Below are positions 1 to 10,200 of a stretch of 64,000 bases of DNA, in pieces. Source of the stretch: Pusillimonas sp. T2 (GTDB taxonomy: Bacteria; Pseudomonadota; Gammaproteobacteria; Burkholderiales; Burkholderiaceae_B); contig NZ_NIQA01000004.1 of the NCBI RefSeq assembly GCF_002236805.1, positions 62,001-126,000 on the forward strand, in the 5' to 3' direction. Position numbers and translations under genes: made by a program. The notes under the pieces were generated by a model. That model was not told where the DNA came from. It was given only the letters and a program-made list of their open reading frames with translations, and searched no databases. Each line of letters starts with the position of its first letter. Position 1 is the stretch's first letter.

Positions 1-146
1 TGAATGCGTCCGCCTTGTGGCGTGCCCGGATGACCAGGGTCGTCGGCCAGCAACAAGGGCGCAATTTGCGAGGCCAGTGCAATAGTGCTGCTTTCGTCCT
101 CTAAAAAAGTTTCAACTTCGCCCAAAACACGGTTTTCTGTCGTCAT
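1..146 (-). CDS. tsaE: TsaE-like tRNA threonylcarbamoyladenosine ATPase, N-terminal fragment (partial)
   Basis: Only the first 48 codons lie in the window; the gene runs off the left edge. The start is the ATG ending at 146. The peptide begins MTTENRVLGEVETFLEDESS and continues with a stretch rich in Ala and Leu, then a GG just before the edge. This resembles the N-terminus of TsaE (YjeE) proteins of Alcaligenaceae, where a 'DE..T..LA..IAPLL' helix precedes the strand leading to the GDLGAGKT P-loop. The P-loop itself is outside the window, so the call is an inference from the N-terminus only. TsaE is the ATPase that drives t6A37 formation on tRNAs reading ANN codons. It is divergent from the tRNA-Arg gene that follows. 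Confidence 0.45.
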   Translation of the reverse strand, partial: MTTENRVLGEVETFLEDESSTIALASQIAPLLLADDPGHPGTPQGGRI

Positions 147-244
147 GATGGTTTGCCTGATAAGGTCGGCGGCATTGTAGTGCATGCCGGCTTGGTGGCG
201 GCATCGTTTAGCGTGCCGCTGTATCGTCTGCGGCCAGAAAAGCA

Positions 245-279
245 ACAGCACTTGCATTGTCCGGGAATGCAAGTGCTGT
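245..279. repeat. Perfect 14-bp inverted repeat with 7-nt loop
   Basis: ACAGCACTTGCATT (245-258) and AATGCAAGTGCTGT (266-279) are exact reverse complements around the loop GTCCGGG. The hairpin lies about 100 bp in front of the TsaE-like gene and about 70 bp before tRNA-Arg(CCT). On the minus strand it is followed by TGCTTTTC, on the plus strand by CATTAAC, so a terminator role is possible only for minus-strand transcription and is weak. Confidence 0.75.
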
Positions 280-330
280 CATTAACAATTCGCGTTAATA
301 CTGAGACAAAAATACAACATTACATGCTGC

Positions 331-336
331 TAAAAT
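331..336 (+). promoter_or_regulatory. Probable -10 box of tRNA-Arg(CCT)
   Basis: TAAAAT lies 11 bp upstream of the mature tRNA 5' end and is followed by the GC-rich stretch GGCGGCGCTG, the discriminator style expected for stable RNA promoters. No convincing -35 hexamer is seen at normal spacing. Confidence 0.4.
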
Positions 337-347
337 GGCGGCGCTGC

Positions 348-422
348 GTCTCCGTAGTTAAATGGATATAACTTTCCCCTCCTAAGGGAAGATTACAGGT
401 TCGATTCCTGTCGGGGACGCCA
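348..422 (+). tRNA. tRNA-Arg(CCT)
   Basis: The cloverleaf folds by eye. The acceptor stem GTCTCCG (348-354) pairs perfectly with CGGGGAC (412-418), followed by discriminator G419 and an encoded CCA (420-422). The D arm is GTTA/TAAC. The anticodon stem TTCCC/GGGAA encloses loop CTCCTAA with anticodon CCT at 381-383, which reads AGG. The T arm is CAGG-TTCGATT-CCTG. The sequence is very close to the known bacterial tRNA-Arg(CCU). Such genes are often integration sites for mobile elements, but no repeat of its 3' end was noticed downstream. Confidence 0.96.
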
Positions 423-489
423 AACTCACCGATCTCAGCGCGGTTTCGATGCATACACCGTGGCGCCGTTAACCAAAGATCAAGCTGAT

Positions 490-1893
490 ATGGACTCAAA
501 ACATATGAGTAGGTGTTTCATAGTTGCACAATTGTTAGTAGGTGCAGTTTTGTTCGCTGTCCATGGTGGCGCCAACGCTGCTCAGACCAAGTGTGAGCAA
601 AAGCTTGCAGGCTACGAAGCCGTCCTATCCAACGTTGCATCGGGCTCGAGTGTCAATGACCCTGATAAGCCGTTCAGAAAGGAAGTCTCGGCGGCCATAT
701 CCGGCATAAAAAACACCGCGCCACAATGTGATGATCAACGTTTCTCGCCGGGACACTTGTTGAATTCAGCGGTCCATCTGGCCCATTTTAGTCCCCACGA
801 AGCCCGAACCGTCACCAAGCTGTACCTGGATTACGTGAATCGATATCCATATGCGTCCACGCAAGTCAGCGTGAGGGATATTGAGTGGATCCAGAAGGTA
901 AACGATGAGCAAGCGCGGCAGCTTCTCGATATCGCACTAGAGCGCGGTATAAGCTTTGTCGCCAGACTGGATGAGTACATCGCCATTGCCAATGCTGAGT
1001 CGAGTAGCCCATTGTCCAAGTTGATCGGAACAAAAAGGGCGCAGCTGGAGCAATTAAGACCTGTACTTTTTGCGGCCGAGCGTGCCGCTGTGACTGCCGC
1101 TTGTCCGGCTAATACATGTAACCCCGAAGTTTTCAACACTACTTATGCTAGCGAACTGCGGCGTTTGGGCTATGGCGATACAGCACGAGCGCGTACGGCG
1201 GAGAATCTGGCTTTGATTCTTGCAAATAAGACACCGCTAGCCGACAACAAAGCCGCCGTGCGAGCACATCAAGGGAAAAACGCCGCTGCGACCAGCGCTG
1301 GTTGCCAGAATGAAATGGCGAGCTATTGCCAGGCGCGGATGGATGGTCAGTTAAGAAGGCCATACGATTACATCGAATTGACTTACGATGAGTGCATCTC
1401 CTTGGCTAAGGGTTGGGCCAACTATGATCTGCAAGACAAATACTTCATGGACATCATCCAGGAAGCCGCGACGAGCGCCAGTACAGAGCGGCAGCTATAT
1501 GCGAAAACCTTGCAGTGCCTGTCGCAAGCAAAGAAATCTGGCTCCGATAGGGGAGCCGCTGCCTCCCCTGCCAAAGGGAAGGGTGCGTCCCCATCCGGCA
1601 AGCAGAAAGAGTATCGTCAGGCAACGCAATGCATTAGTTTTCAAACGGCGCACGGCCAATATCCAAATCGCATACATAACGGGTGTAACTTTCCGGTGCT
1701 CGTGAAATGGTGCGATAACAAAGGTTGCGGTACTGAGTGGGCGACAGACGGCATTAAGCCTGGCGCAACCGTTTCCATTTCGGCAATTAAGGGTACGTAC
1801 ACTTATGCGGCCTGCGAATATCCCGGAAGCCCCCGTGCTACCAATGGTGGAGACTGGCCCGGCGGCATGGTGGATTACTACTGTCGTCGGTGA
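490..1893 (+). CDS. Secreted protein of unknown function with a Cys-rich C-terminal domain
   Basis: I do not recognise this 467-residue protein. It has a signal peptide: the segment MSRCFIVAQLLVGAVLF, starting at the internal ATG at 505, is followed by an alanine-rich cleavage region (GGANAA) and a mature N-terminus beginning QTKCEQK. Starts at 460 (GTG), 490 and 505 are all possible; none has a strong ribosome site, and 505 puts the hydrophobic core nearest the N-terminus. A mostly helical middle region (about residues 50-350) is followed by a low-complexity linker rich in Gly, Ser, Pro and Lys. A final domain of about 90 residues carries several cysteines (QCISF, NGCNFPVLVKWCDNKGCG, YAACEYPG) and probably forms a disulfide-stabilised beta fold. 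It is probably exported to the periplasm or outside. It sits alone between tRNA-Arg and a diguanylate cyclase and may be a lineage-specific insertion. Confidence 0.75.
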   Translation: MDSKHMSRCFIVAQLLVGAVLFAVHGGANAAQTKCEQKLAGYEAVLSNVASGSSVNDPDKPFRKEVSAAISGIKNTAPQCDDQRFSPGHLLNSAVHLAHFSPHEARTVTKLYLDYVNRYPYASTQVSVRDIEWIQKVNDEQARQLLDIALERGISFVARLDEYIAIANAESSSPLSKLIGTKRAQLEQLRPVLFAAERAAVTAACPANTCNPEVFNTTYASELRRLGYGDTARARTAENLALILANKTPLADNKAAVRAHQGKNAAATSAGCQNEMASYCQARMDGQLRRPYDYIELTYDECISLAKGWANYDLQDKYFMDIIQEAATSASTERQLYAKTLQCLSQAKKSGSDRGAAASPAKGKGASPSGKQKEYRQATQCISFQTAHGQYPNRIHNGCNFPVLVKWCDNKGCGTEWATDGIKPGATVSISAIKGTYTYAACEYPGSPRATNGGDWPGGMVDYYCRR

Positions 1894-1966
1894 TAGGCAT
1901 CGCCGGTCTGCAACGGTTGTGATAGAAAAATAAGAAGCTCTTTGTTTTGAACTAACGAGCGCGCGC

Positions 1967-3526
1967 TCAACGCGTCATTTCAACCCGGTTACGTCCATTT
2001 TTCTTGGCGTTGTATAGCGCATCGTCAGCCCGTTTCAGTGCAACTTCTACGCTGCCGCCTTCGGGTGACCAATAAGAAACGCCCAAAGAAATCGTAATGT
2101 GCCCCGGTCCGGGTAAGCCGTGCCACGTATCAACGTGGGTGCGCAGACGTTCGGCGACCTGCTGGGCGCCTTCTGGCGGCGTTGCGGGCAGCAGCATTAA
2201 AAATTCTTCGCCGCCGCTTCTGCACAGCAGGTCTTCATCGCGCGAGCAAGTGCGCATGGCGTCAGCAAGGAACTGCAGGATCAGGTCGCCGGTGTCGTGC
2301 CCCCAGGTGTCATTGACGGGCTTGAAGTGGTCGATGTCGACCGCAACGATCGAGAAGTCCTGGCGGCTTTGCTCCAGAGCGGCCAGGGCCATTTCCTGGC
2401 CTCGGCGATTTAACAGGCCTGTGAGGGCATCGGTTTGCGCATCAAGATTGAGTTTGACTATACGGTGATGAAAAGTGTTCATGCTTTCGAGCATGGCCTT
2501 TTTCAGCTGGCTGGCTTCGTAGTACCAAGGTTCGACTTGAGCGATTTTTTCAGCGGTTTCGGGTTGATCGAGGGCGCGGGCGCCTTGGGCCAGTTGCGAT
2601 AGCGGCCGGGAAATCAGGCGGGCGATCCACCAGGCCAGGCCAAGAATGATCAGTGCCGGTACGGCCGTGTCTTGGAGTACGCCGGCCATCAGGGCGCCAA
2701 GGGGTTCAAGTGCCGCATTGGTGGGGGCTTGGGCCACAATGCCCCAGCCGGCAATTGTCAGTGGTGCATAGCCCGCCAGCATTTCTATTCCTTGGCTGTT
2801 GCGTGCCTGCATGTAGCCGGTTTCTCCGGCCAGCACGGCATCGACGACCTGGTTTTGACCAACCGTGGTGCCCACTCGGCGCGACTCGGGGTGGTAGATT
2901 AATTGTCGATCTTGGTCGACGGCGAACAGGTAAGACCCATCGCTGTAGTAGTGTTCGCTGAGTAACCGGTCAAGACTGTTGGCTTGCCCTAGGTAAATAC
3001 TGCCGCCGATATAGCCCAGGTATTTTCCCGAAGCCGAAAAAATAGGTTGGGACAACACAATGATCCGATTGCCGCTGACGCCGGTGTAAGGCTTCGAAAT
3101 AACAGGGCTCTGAAGCTTTAAAGCTTCCATTGCTCCGGGGGAGTGCAGTGTTTTGCCGACTAGCGTATCGAGGGGGGCGGTGGCCAGCACCTTGCCATTA
3201 GTGTCTGTGACCAGCACGGAGTCAAAGCTCTCGGTTTGCCTGTATACACGCGATACCTCGGTCTGCAACGCCTGAGGAATGTCCATGAGTTTGCTGACTT
3301 CTTTGGCGCTGTAGCGAAGTTGTTGCATGGCTGAGGCGAGATAGTCGCTGGTGGCCGAAGCTACTTTGGTGGCATAGGCGTGATTAAGTTGCAGCCGGTT
3401 CTTGATGAGGATTTGTTCCTGTGCTTTGTAGCTGGCATAAAAACTGTTGGCGAGCATGATCAGGCCGGTAATAACGGCCAGAGAAATAATCAGTCGGCGC
3501 AGGTCAAGCTGTTTGAGTCGTGTCAT
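1967..3526 (-). CDS. Membrane diguanylate cyclase with periplasmic sensor domain
   Basis: This 519-residue protein should make c-di-GMP from two GTP. Residues about 12-32 form a first membrane segment. An extracytoplasmic region to about 280 resembles a double Cache sensor (it contains FDSVLVTDTNGKVLATAPL and a second similar lobe). A second membrane segment (about 285-305) leads to a short HAMP-like stretch and a C-terminal GGDEF domain from about 360. The active-site motif is GGEEF at residues 438-442. Five residues before it lies RDED, which fits the RxxD inhibitory I-site, so an active, product-inhibited enzyme is expected. The gene stands alone on the minus strand, next to xerD. The ligand sensed cannot be read from the sequence. 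Confidence 0.93.
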   Translation of the reverse strand: MTRLKQLDLRRLIISLAVITGLIMLANSFYASYKAQEQILIKNRLQLNHAYATKVASATSDYLASAMQQLRYSAKEVSKLMDIPQALQTEVSRVYRQTESFDSVLVTDTNGKVLATAPLDTLVGKTLHSPGAMEALKLQSPVISKPYTGVSGNRIIVLSQPIFSASGKYLGYIGGSIYLGQANSLDRLLSEHYYSDGSYLFAVDQDRQLIYHPESRRVGTTVGQNQVVDAVLAGETGYMQARNSQGIEMLAGYAPLTIAGWGIVAQAPTNAALEPLGALMAGVLQDTAVPALIILGLAWWIARLISRPLSQLAQGARALDQPETAEKIAQVEPWYYEASQLKKAMLESMNTFHHRIVKLNLDAQTDALTGLLNRRGQEMALAALEQSRQDFSIVAVDIDHFKPVNDTWGHDTGDLILQFLADAMRTCSRDEDLLCRSGGEEFLMLLPATPPEGAQQVAERLRTHVDTWHGLPGPGHITISLGVSYWSPEGGSVEVALKRADDALYNAKKNGRNRVEMTR

Positions 3527-3560
3527 TAGGTTTGGCTGTTTACCTTCGTACTTTCAAGGC

Positions 3561-4475
3561 TTAACCCCGCGGGTGATGTTGTGCATGCAGGGTTTTTAAA
3601 CGTTCGCGCGCCACATGGGTGTAAATTTGCGTGGTCGAAATATCAGCATGACCTAACAGCAACTGCACAACGCGCAAGTCGGCGCCATGGTTCAGCAGAT
3701 GGGTGGCAAATGCGTGACGCAGTACGTGCGGCGATAACGGCACGGTGATGCCCGCTCTGAGCGCATATTTTTTGACAATAAGCCAGAATGACTGGCGGGT
3801 CATTGCGCTGCCTCGCGTCGTGATGAAGAGTGCATCGCTGCGCTTCGCGCCGAGCAAAGCATGGCGTCCGCCCCCTAGATAGCTTTGCATCCAGTGTACC
3901 GCCTCGGCGCCAAGCGGAACCAGTCGGTCTTTCCCGCCCTTGCCCATCACTACTCGGACTACGCCTTCGTCAAGGTTGACATCCAGCAGTTTCAGCGAAA
4001 CCAGTTCGGTGACTCGAAGGCCTGTGGCGTAGAGTGTTTCCAGCATTGCCCTGTCGCGCATGCCAAGCGCAAGATTGGTGTCGGGCGCGGTCAGCAAAGC
4101 GTCGACGTTGGCTTCGGAAAGCGTTTTTGGAAAACGAGTTGGCTGCCGCGCGCTTTTCAGCGTAAGGCAGGGGTCATGCTGTACATGATTTTGCCTTTTC
4201 GCCCAAAGAAAAAATCGTCTCAACGTGGCCAGGCGACGGTTGGCTGTGGTGGCTTTGGACGTCGCGTGCTGGCTGGCAAACCAAGCCTGGATGTCGGACG
4301 TTTGCGTGTGGATGAGCGTTTTGCCCTGTGTGTCGCCCAGCCATTGGGTAAACGCAGACAGGTCTCGCCGGTAGGCGGCAAGGGTGTTGTTTGCCAACCC
4401 GTCTTCAAGCCACAGGGCGTCAAGAAAGGGCTGAATCAGGGGCGACGGGAGAGGCGAGGTTCGGGCAAGGCTCAT
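3561..4475 (-). CDS. xerD: Site-specific tyrosine recombinase XerD
   Basis: This 304-residue protein matches XerD, which with XerC resolves chromosome dimers at dif. The N-terminal SAM-like core-binding domain (PLIQPFLDALWLEDGLANNT, then TLAAYRRDL) is followed by the catalytic domain. The active residues can be seen: Arg in ATGLRVTEL, Lys in GKGGKDRLVPL, His and Arg in HVLRHAFATH, His in LLGHADISTT, and the nucleophile Tyr in TQIYTHV. The start MSLARTS at 4475 gives the normal family length; upstream in-frame codons would add about 40 unrelated residues. It is divergent from the AddB-like gene with only 47 bp between them. This is the housekeeping enzyme, not an island integrase. Confidence 0.95.
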   Translation of the reverse strand: MSLARTSPLPSPLIQPFLDALWLEDGLANNTLAAYRRDLSAFTQWLGDTQGKTLIHTQTSDIQAWFASQHATSKATTANRRLATLRRFFLWAKRQNHVQHDPCLTLKSARQPTRFPKTLSEANVDALLTAPDTNLALGMRDRAMLETLYATGLRVTELVSLKLLDVNLDEGVVRVVMGKGGKDRLVPLGAEAVHWMQSYLGGGRHALLGAKRSDALFITTRGSAMTRQSFWLIVKKYALRAGITVPLSPHVLRHAFATHLLNHGADLRVVQLLLGHADISTTQIYTHVARERLKTLHAQHHPRG

Positions 4476-4522
4476 GAGGAACAACTCGTAGGCAAAATGA
4501 TCTGGCCGGGAAGCGAGCGACC

Positions 4523-7240
4523 ATGAACGACACGGTAAACTGCCGGTTTCTGAACCGGGCCGCAGCCATGCAAAGTACTGTAACTGATTTGGATTCATTG
4601 GACATCACGACGCTTGCACAATTGTTGGAAATGGACAGCCAGCAGACGTTAGTGTTGACGGTGAACAACCGGCATGCTCGTCGTTTGTTATCTGAGCTTT
4701 CGGATTCGCTGCGCGATGATCGGCGTGTGATGCCCTTGCCCGCCATAGTGCCGCTGGCGGCGTGGTTCCGGCAGGCGGCAGATCAGTTATCGTTTTTGGC
4801 TCAGGCCGGTACACCTGCGCACTATCTTGATGTTTTTGCGGCGCGCGGTCTTTGGCAGCAAGTCATCGAGTCGGTTGAGGGTGACGATACGTTGCTGGAT
4901 ACGAGTATGGCGGCACGACTGGCCGCCGAGGCCGACACGCTGATGAGTGAATGGCAGCTTCATGTTGATCCCGCCGCCGAGACGCACGATTTTCAGCGGT
5001 TTGCGCTTTGGCAAAGCCGTTACGCCGAATGCCTTGCAGAACGTGATGCAGAGGATGTGAACGCTAGCATTGGGCGGGTATGCGATGCCGCCGCAACGGG
5101 TGAGTTGCCGCTTGATTTTACGACCCTGGTATTGGCCGGCTTCAATGAGTTGTCCCCGCGGATGACCACTTTGTTGTCAGCGCTTGCACATCGCGGCGTG
5201 CATTGCTTGGTGTTGCAGGGCAGGCGGTCGTCTGCGGGTGCGCGCATGCGCTACGTTTTGCCCGACACCGACCAAGAGTGGTGGGCCGCTGCACGTTGGG
5301 CCAAGCATCGGTTACAAGAAAACCCCCAAGGCCGTTATGCCATCGTGGCCAGCCGCCTCGAGACGGATATCGCATTGGCGCATCGCGTGTTGCGACTGAC
5401 GTTGCCGCCTGCCGAAGGCTACAACGTCGCTGTAGCGCGCCCGTTGGCGCAGTGGCCGCTGGTACGAGCTGCGTTGGCATGGCTCAGTGTGCTTGCCGAT
5501 TTTCGTATTTCAGGTGTTTCTACACCGCGTCAACTGGGCGCGGCGCTTTTGGCAGGCGCTTGTGTGGGGGCTCATGCCGAAGCCGCGGCGCGCGCACGGC
5601 TCGATGCCGATTGGCGTCACAAATCGGTTATCCAGATATCGTTACCCCAGTTCACCGGCATGTTGGCCAATGTCACGCCGCAATTGCATCAAGCCTGGTT
5701 GGGGTGCGTTGATGTACTGATGGCTGATCGCAGCCGTCTGGGTTTGCATGCCTGGGCGGCGAAATTTCGTGACCTGTTGGGTAGGTTGGGGTTTCCCGGG
5801 CAGTCCCCAGGCAGCGCCGCGTTTCAAACCCTCGAAGCTTTTGACCGCGCCTTGGGGCAGTTAGGCCAGTACGACGTCGTCTGGGGCGAAGTGTCCTTTG
5901 CAAAGGCCGTTGGTTTGTTGACTCGATTGGTGAACGAAACCTTGTTTCAGCCCCAGCGCGACCCATCGGCTCGTCTTGATGTGTTGGGTCTGCTCGAAGC
6001 CGAGGGCGGCAGTTGGGACGGCGTTTGGGTACTTGGCCTGACCGATGAGATTTTACCGGCGGCGACGCGTCCGAACCCTTTGCTGCCGGCCCATGTGCTG
6101 CGCCATGCGGGTGCGCCTCGCGCCACGCCCGAACGAGAGTTGCAATGGGCGGGAGTACTGTTCGAGGACTTGTGCCGCTTGGCGCCGCAGGTGTGTTTCA
6201 GTCATGCAGAGCACGAAGGTGAGCGCGAGTTGCGGCCCAGTCCCTTCATTGCGCAAACTGATGAAGCCGCAATACCCCATTATCTTCAGCCTTCGCCTTT
6301 AAGCGTGGGCATCCGCCTGGAGTCCGTGGTCGACGACTTGGGCCCTGCGTTGCAGGCCGACGCGGTCGTGCCAGGAGGGATATCACTCATTGATTATCAA
6401 TCGCGTAATCCGCTCTGGGCCTTCGTCAAGTATCGACTAGGGGCGTCGCAGTTGCCTGACTATGGGCAATTGGCAGATCAGAATGCACGAGGTTTGTTCA
6501 TGCATCGGGCGCTGGAGCTTGTCTGGAAGCGTTTGGGTCATCAAGATGCCCTTCATGACGCCGTAATACAAGGGCAATTGATATCGATTGTTGAAGAGGC
6601 CACGGCTGTTGCGGCCCAGGAATATCTGGCGGGTTATGGCGATACGTTGACGCGGCTTGAGCAAGGGCGTGGGTGCGCGGTTGTGCTGCAGTGGCTCGCG
6701 TTGGAGCAGGCCCGTACGCCGTTTGCCATCGAAGCGCTTGAGCAGCCGGTGGTCTGGCAGTTTGGCCCGCTTGGTTTGAAGCTCCGGCTTGATCGTATCG
6801 ATCGAATGCACGATGGCAGTTTGGCTATCCTCGATTACAAAACGGGTAACGGCAATATCGACCCTAAAGCTAACTGGTCGCGTCTGCGATTGGTCGATTT
6901 ACAGTTGCCGTTTTATGCAGCAGTCATGGGGGCTGCCGACAACGATGCCCAGGTGGGGGCGTTAGTGCTCGCGCAGTTGCATGCCAAAGGCTGTCAGGTC
7001 CGAGGCTTGGCTGACGCCGACGTTGGCGTGCCCGGTCTGGCGTCAGTTTCCGATTGGCCCGCACTCGAGGGCTTGGATTGGTCTGCTGTGCTGGCACGCT
7101 GGCGTCAGGCCATCGAGGGTCTGGCCAGCGACTTTATTCGAGGCGATGCCCGTAACCGGTTCGAGAAGAAGACCGATCTTGATTACTGTGATGTGTTGCC
7201 CTTTTTAAGATTGAATGAGGACGGGGTTGCTAATGTCTGA
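4523..7240 (+). CDS. AddB-like PD-(D/E)XK nuclease family protein (predicted double-strand break repair)
   Basis: This 905-residue protein is the first of a nuclease-helicase pair. The N-terminal two thirds look like an inactive UvrD-type helicase: there is no GxGKT Walker A motif where one would be expected (QTLVLTVNNRHARRLL). The C-terminal part carries a RecB-type nuclease with LRLDRIDRMHDGSLAILDYK followed by TG, the D...DYK active-site pattern. In known AddAB enzymes the AddB subunit has this layout and recognises Chi-like sites. The usual iron-sulfur cysteine set of AddB is not evident; only one late Cys (DYCDV) is seen. The start may be 4523 or the ATG at 4568. It overlaps the next gene by 8 bp (ATGTCTGA), so the two are translationally coupled. 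Confidence 0.85.
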   Translation: MNDTVNCRFLNRAAAMQSTVTDLDSLDITTLAQLLEMDSQQTLVLTVNNRHARRLLSELSDSLRDDRRVMPLPAIVPLAAWFRQAADQLSFLAQAGTPAHYLDVFAARGLWQQVIESVEGDDTLLDTSMAARLAAEADTLMSEWQLHVDPAAETHDFQRFALWQSRYAECLAERDAEDVNASIGRVCDAAATGELPLDFTTLVLAGFNELSPRMTTLLSALAHRGVHCLVLQGRRSSAGARMRYVLPDTDQEWWAAARWAKHRLQENPQGRYAIVASRLETDIALAHRVLRLTLPPAEGYNVAVARPLAQWPLVRAALAWLSVLADFRISGVSTPRQLGAALLAGACVGAHAEAAARARLDADWRHKSVIQISLPQFTGMLANVTPQLHQAWLGCVDVLMADRSRLGLHAWAAKFRDLLGRLGFPGQSPGSAAFQTLEAFDRALGQLGQYDVVWGEVSFAKAVGLLTRLVNETLFQPQRDPSARLDVLGLLEAEGGSWDGVWVLGLTDEILPAATRPNPLLPAHVLRHAGAPRATPERELQWAGVLFEDLCRLAPQVCFSHAEHEGERELRPSPFIAQTDEAAIPHYLQPSPLSVGIRLESVVDDLGPALQADAVVPGGISLIDYQSRNPLWAFVKYRLGASQLPDYGQLADQNARGLFMHRALELVWKRLGHQDALHDAVIQGQLISIVEEATAVAAQEYLAGYGDTLTRLEQGRGCAVVLQWLALEQARTPFAIEALEQPVVWQFGPLGLKLRLDRIDRMHDGSLAILDYKTGNGNIDPKANWSRLRLVDLQLPFYAAVMGAADNDAQVGALVLAQLHAKGCQVRGLADADVGVPGLASVSDWPALEGLDWSAVLARWRQAIEGLASDFIRGDARNRFEKKTDLDYCDVLPFLRLNEDGVANV

Positions 7241-10200
7241 GCCCATTCACGATGCCGCTGCGCGACAGCAAGCGCTCGATCCGCAACGTTCGTTCCTGGT
7301 GCAGGCGCCGGCAGGCTCCGGAAAAACCGAACTATTGACCGATCGTATTTTGGCTTTGCTGGCTACGGTTGAGCGACCAGAGGAAATTGTTGCCATTACC
7401 TTTACGCGTAAGGCCGCCTCTGAAATGCACGCCCGTGTGTTATTGAAGCTGGGGCAAGGCTTGGGGCCGGAGCCGCCCGAGGCGCATCGCCGTGAAAGCT
7501 GGCGGCTGGCGCGTGCGGCCATCGAGCGTGATCGTCAGATGGGGTGGCAATTGCTGCAGTATCCAGCACGGCTTAGCATCCGGACGATCGACGCATTCTG
7601 CGCGCATTTGGTCAGGGGTATGCCATGGCTAAGCACAATGGGCGGAATGCCTGGGGTGTGCGATGACGCCGGTCGGTATTACCGCGAAGCGGCGCAGGCA
7701 ACGATAGGATTGGTTGACGATGTCGAGTCAGTGGCGCGGGTGCTGGCGCACCTCGACGTTGATCTGCGCGCCGCCGAGACTTTGCTGGCCGAAATGCTGG
7801 GCAGTCGCGACCAGTGGATGCCGTTGCTCGATGCCGGCAGTGACGCGCGGTTGTTATCCAGGTTTTTGGCTGAAACTATTGACGAAGACGTCGCGCGCCT
7901 GGCCGTGCTTATGCCGGTGGGGTGGTCGCACGACTTGGCAGTGTCTTGCCGAACTGCAGCAGACATTCTGGCTCAGGAGGGGAAGATGCCAGAGGTCTTG
8001 CCGTTGGTGGACTGGAGTGGCGCGCCGTTTGACACATCGCAGGCCGATCTGCCTCGATGGCAGGCCTTGGCTGCATTGTTGCTGACCAAAGACGGGCGTC
8101 TGCGCAAGACAGTCAACAAGACAACCGGCTTCGAGGCCAAGTCGGATCACCGAGCCGCCTTTATGGCCTGGCTTCAGCATTTTGACGGCACTGAGCCTTG
8201 GGTGTCTGCGCTGGCTGAAATCCGGACGGCGCCTGCTCAGGGGTATCAAGACTGGCAGCTTGACGTGCTGAGTGACCTGCTGGAGGTGCTTCGGTTGGCC
8301 TGGGCGCAACTGATGGTTCAGTTTTCACAGGCGGGCGAAGTCGACTTTATCGAGGTTTCTCAACGGGCGCTGCGTGCGTTGGGTAGCGCCGACGACCCGA
8401 CTGACTTGTTGCTGTCCCTAGACGGCGCTATTCGCCATTTGCTGGTGGACGAATTTCAGGACACCAGCCAGGCGCAGATAGAGTTGCTGGAACGCTTGAC
8501 GTCAGGCTGGATGCCCGACGACGGTCGGACCTTGTTTCTGGTGGGTGATCCCATGCAGTCCATTTATCGGTTTCGTAAAGCCGAGGTTGGGCTGTTCTTG
8601 AAGGTGCGCGAAGCGGGCTTGGGGCAGGTGCCGTTGACGTCGCTTCAATTAACGACCAATTTTCGCTCCCAAACGTCAGTTGTTGATTGGGTCAATAGCG
8701 TCTTCGGGCCCTTGTTCCCGGCGGCGCCTCATATTGGCCTGGGGGCGATTCCTTATTCGTCTTCTGTGGCATTCAATCCGCCGCTTGATGGGTTGGGCGT
8801 TTCCCTTCATCCGGTATGGTCGGTTGGCGAGGAAGGCGCTGACGAGTCGGGCATGCAGGAAGCCGCTCAAACAGTCGTGCAGCTCGCGCGTGACGCCTTG
8901 GCACGCAACCCAGACAGCGGGCATCCCGTCGCCATACTGGTGCGTGCGCGCAGCCATTTAAAAGACGTTGTCCGTCAATTGACAAGCCAGGGTATCCCGT
9001 GTCGCGCTGTTGAACTGGTGTCATTGAAGACCCGTCAAGTGGTGGCCGATCTGGTGCAGTTGGCGCGTGCGTTGTCTCATCCGGGTGACCGGCTGGCTTG
9101 GCTTTCGGTGTTGCGTTCGCCCTTGTGCGGCTTGCGTTTGCACACCCTGCATGCGCTGTTTGGTCAAGAGGCTTCTAGACCTGCGCCGTTGATGCTGGCC
9201 GACTATGTGCGTGACGACGATCCGGCCGCCTGGGGGGTGGACCAGGATGAGCATCAGCGCGTGTTGCACGCGGCGGCCGTGTTGCTTGACCGGACTAACG
9301 ATGAGGGCGTTGTACCGTTTGCTTCCTGGCTGCAAACCGCTTGGCAGCGGCTGGGCGGTAGCATGGTTTACGCGACCCAGGACGACGAGGCCGACAGCCA
9401 GGCATTTTTCCGTCTTATCGAAAGGCTGGCTCCGTTTGGCGGGCTGGACCCTGCCGAGCTTGAAATCCAGTTGGATAAACTGTTCGCTAAACCAGGGCAT
9501 CAGGCCGGCCCTGCGGTTGAGGTCATGACGATTCACAAGTCAAAAGGCTTGCAATTCGATACCGTCATTTTGATGGGGTTGCATCATGGCGCGACCAGCG
9601 ATAGTCAGCGACTGGTGCATTTCGAGTTCAGCGAAGGGCGCTTGTTGATTGGTCCGATCAGGCCCAAGGCGTCCGAGCAGGCCGATCCGATTACGACTTA
9701 TTTGCGTGAGCGCGAGAAAAAAAGATCGGCGTATGAAATTGACCGTTTGTTGTATGTGGCGGCCACCCGTGCCCGGCATCAACTCTGCCTTGTCGCCCAG
9801 CTTTCGCTCGATAAAAATGGCGAAGTGGCGGCGCCCAGGGCGGGCAGCTTGTTGAGCCGGCTTTGGCCGTATATTTCACAGCCGTCAGCACCCGAGATTA
9901 CCGCGATGTCGTCCGGTAGCGTCGAGGGCGTCACTGATACAGCAACCGATGGCCGACCGTTGTTACGCCTGCCATCGAAGGCGTTGCCGGCGCCCGACAA
10001 GTCGTCATCTGCTTTATCGAGCGATGCCGGCCGGCCCTGGGAGTGGTCGCAGGCGCTTAATGAAGATGCACTTGTCGGAACGGTGGCGCACGCCTGGCTT
10101 GAGCGCTTGGGCAAAGCGGGTGCCGACACGTGGACCGTCGAGGGTGTCAGGGCGCAGGAGCCTGTGGTTCGGCGTCAGTTGTCGCGAGCCGGTGTGCCCG

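Noticed and set aside
1957-1968. Palindrome GAGCGCGCGCTC as a terminator between the first hypothetical gene and the diguanylate cyclase
   Set aside because: It overlaps the cyclase stop codon and has no T-tract directly after it on either strand.
3561-4475. Tyrosine recombinase 3 kb from tRNA-Arg(CCT) as an island integrase
   Set aside because: Sequence and length fit housekeeping XerD, it is not adjacent to the tRNA, and no repeat of the tRNA 3' end was found nearby.
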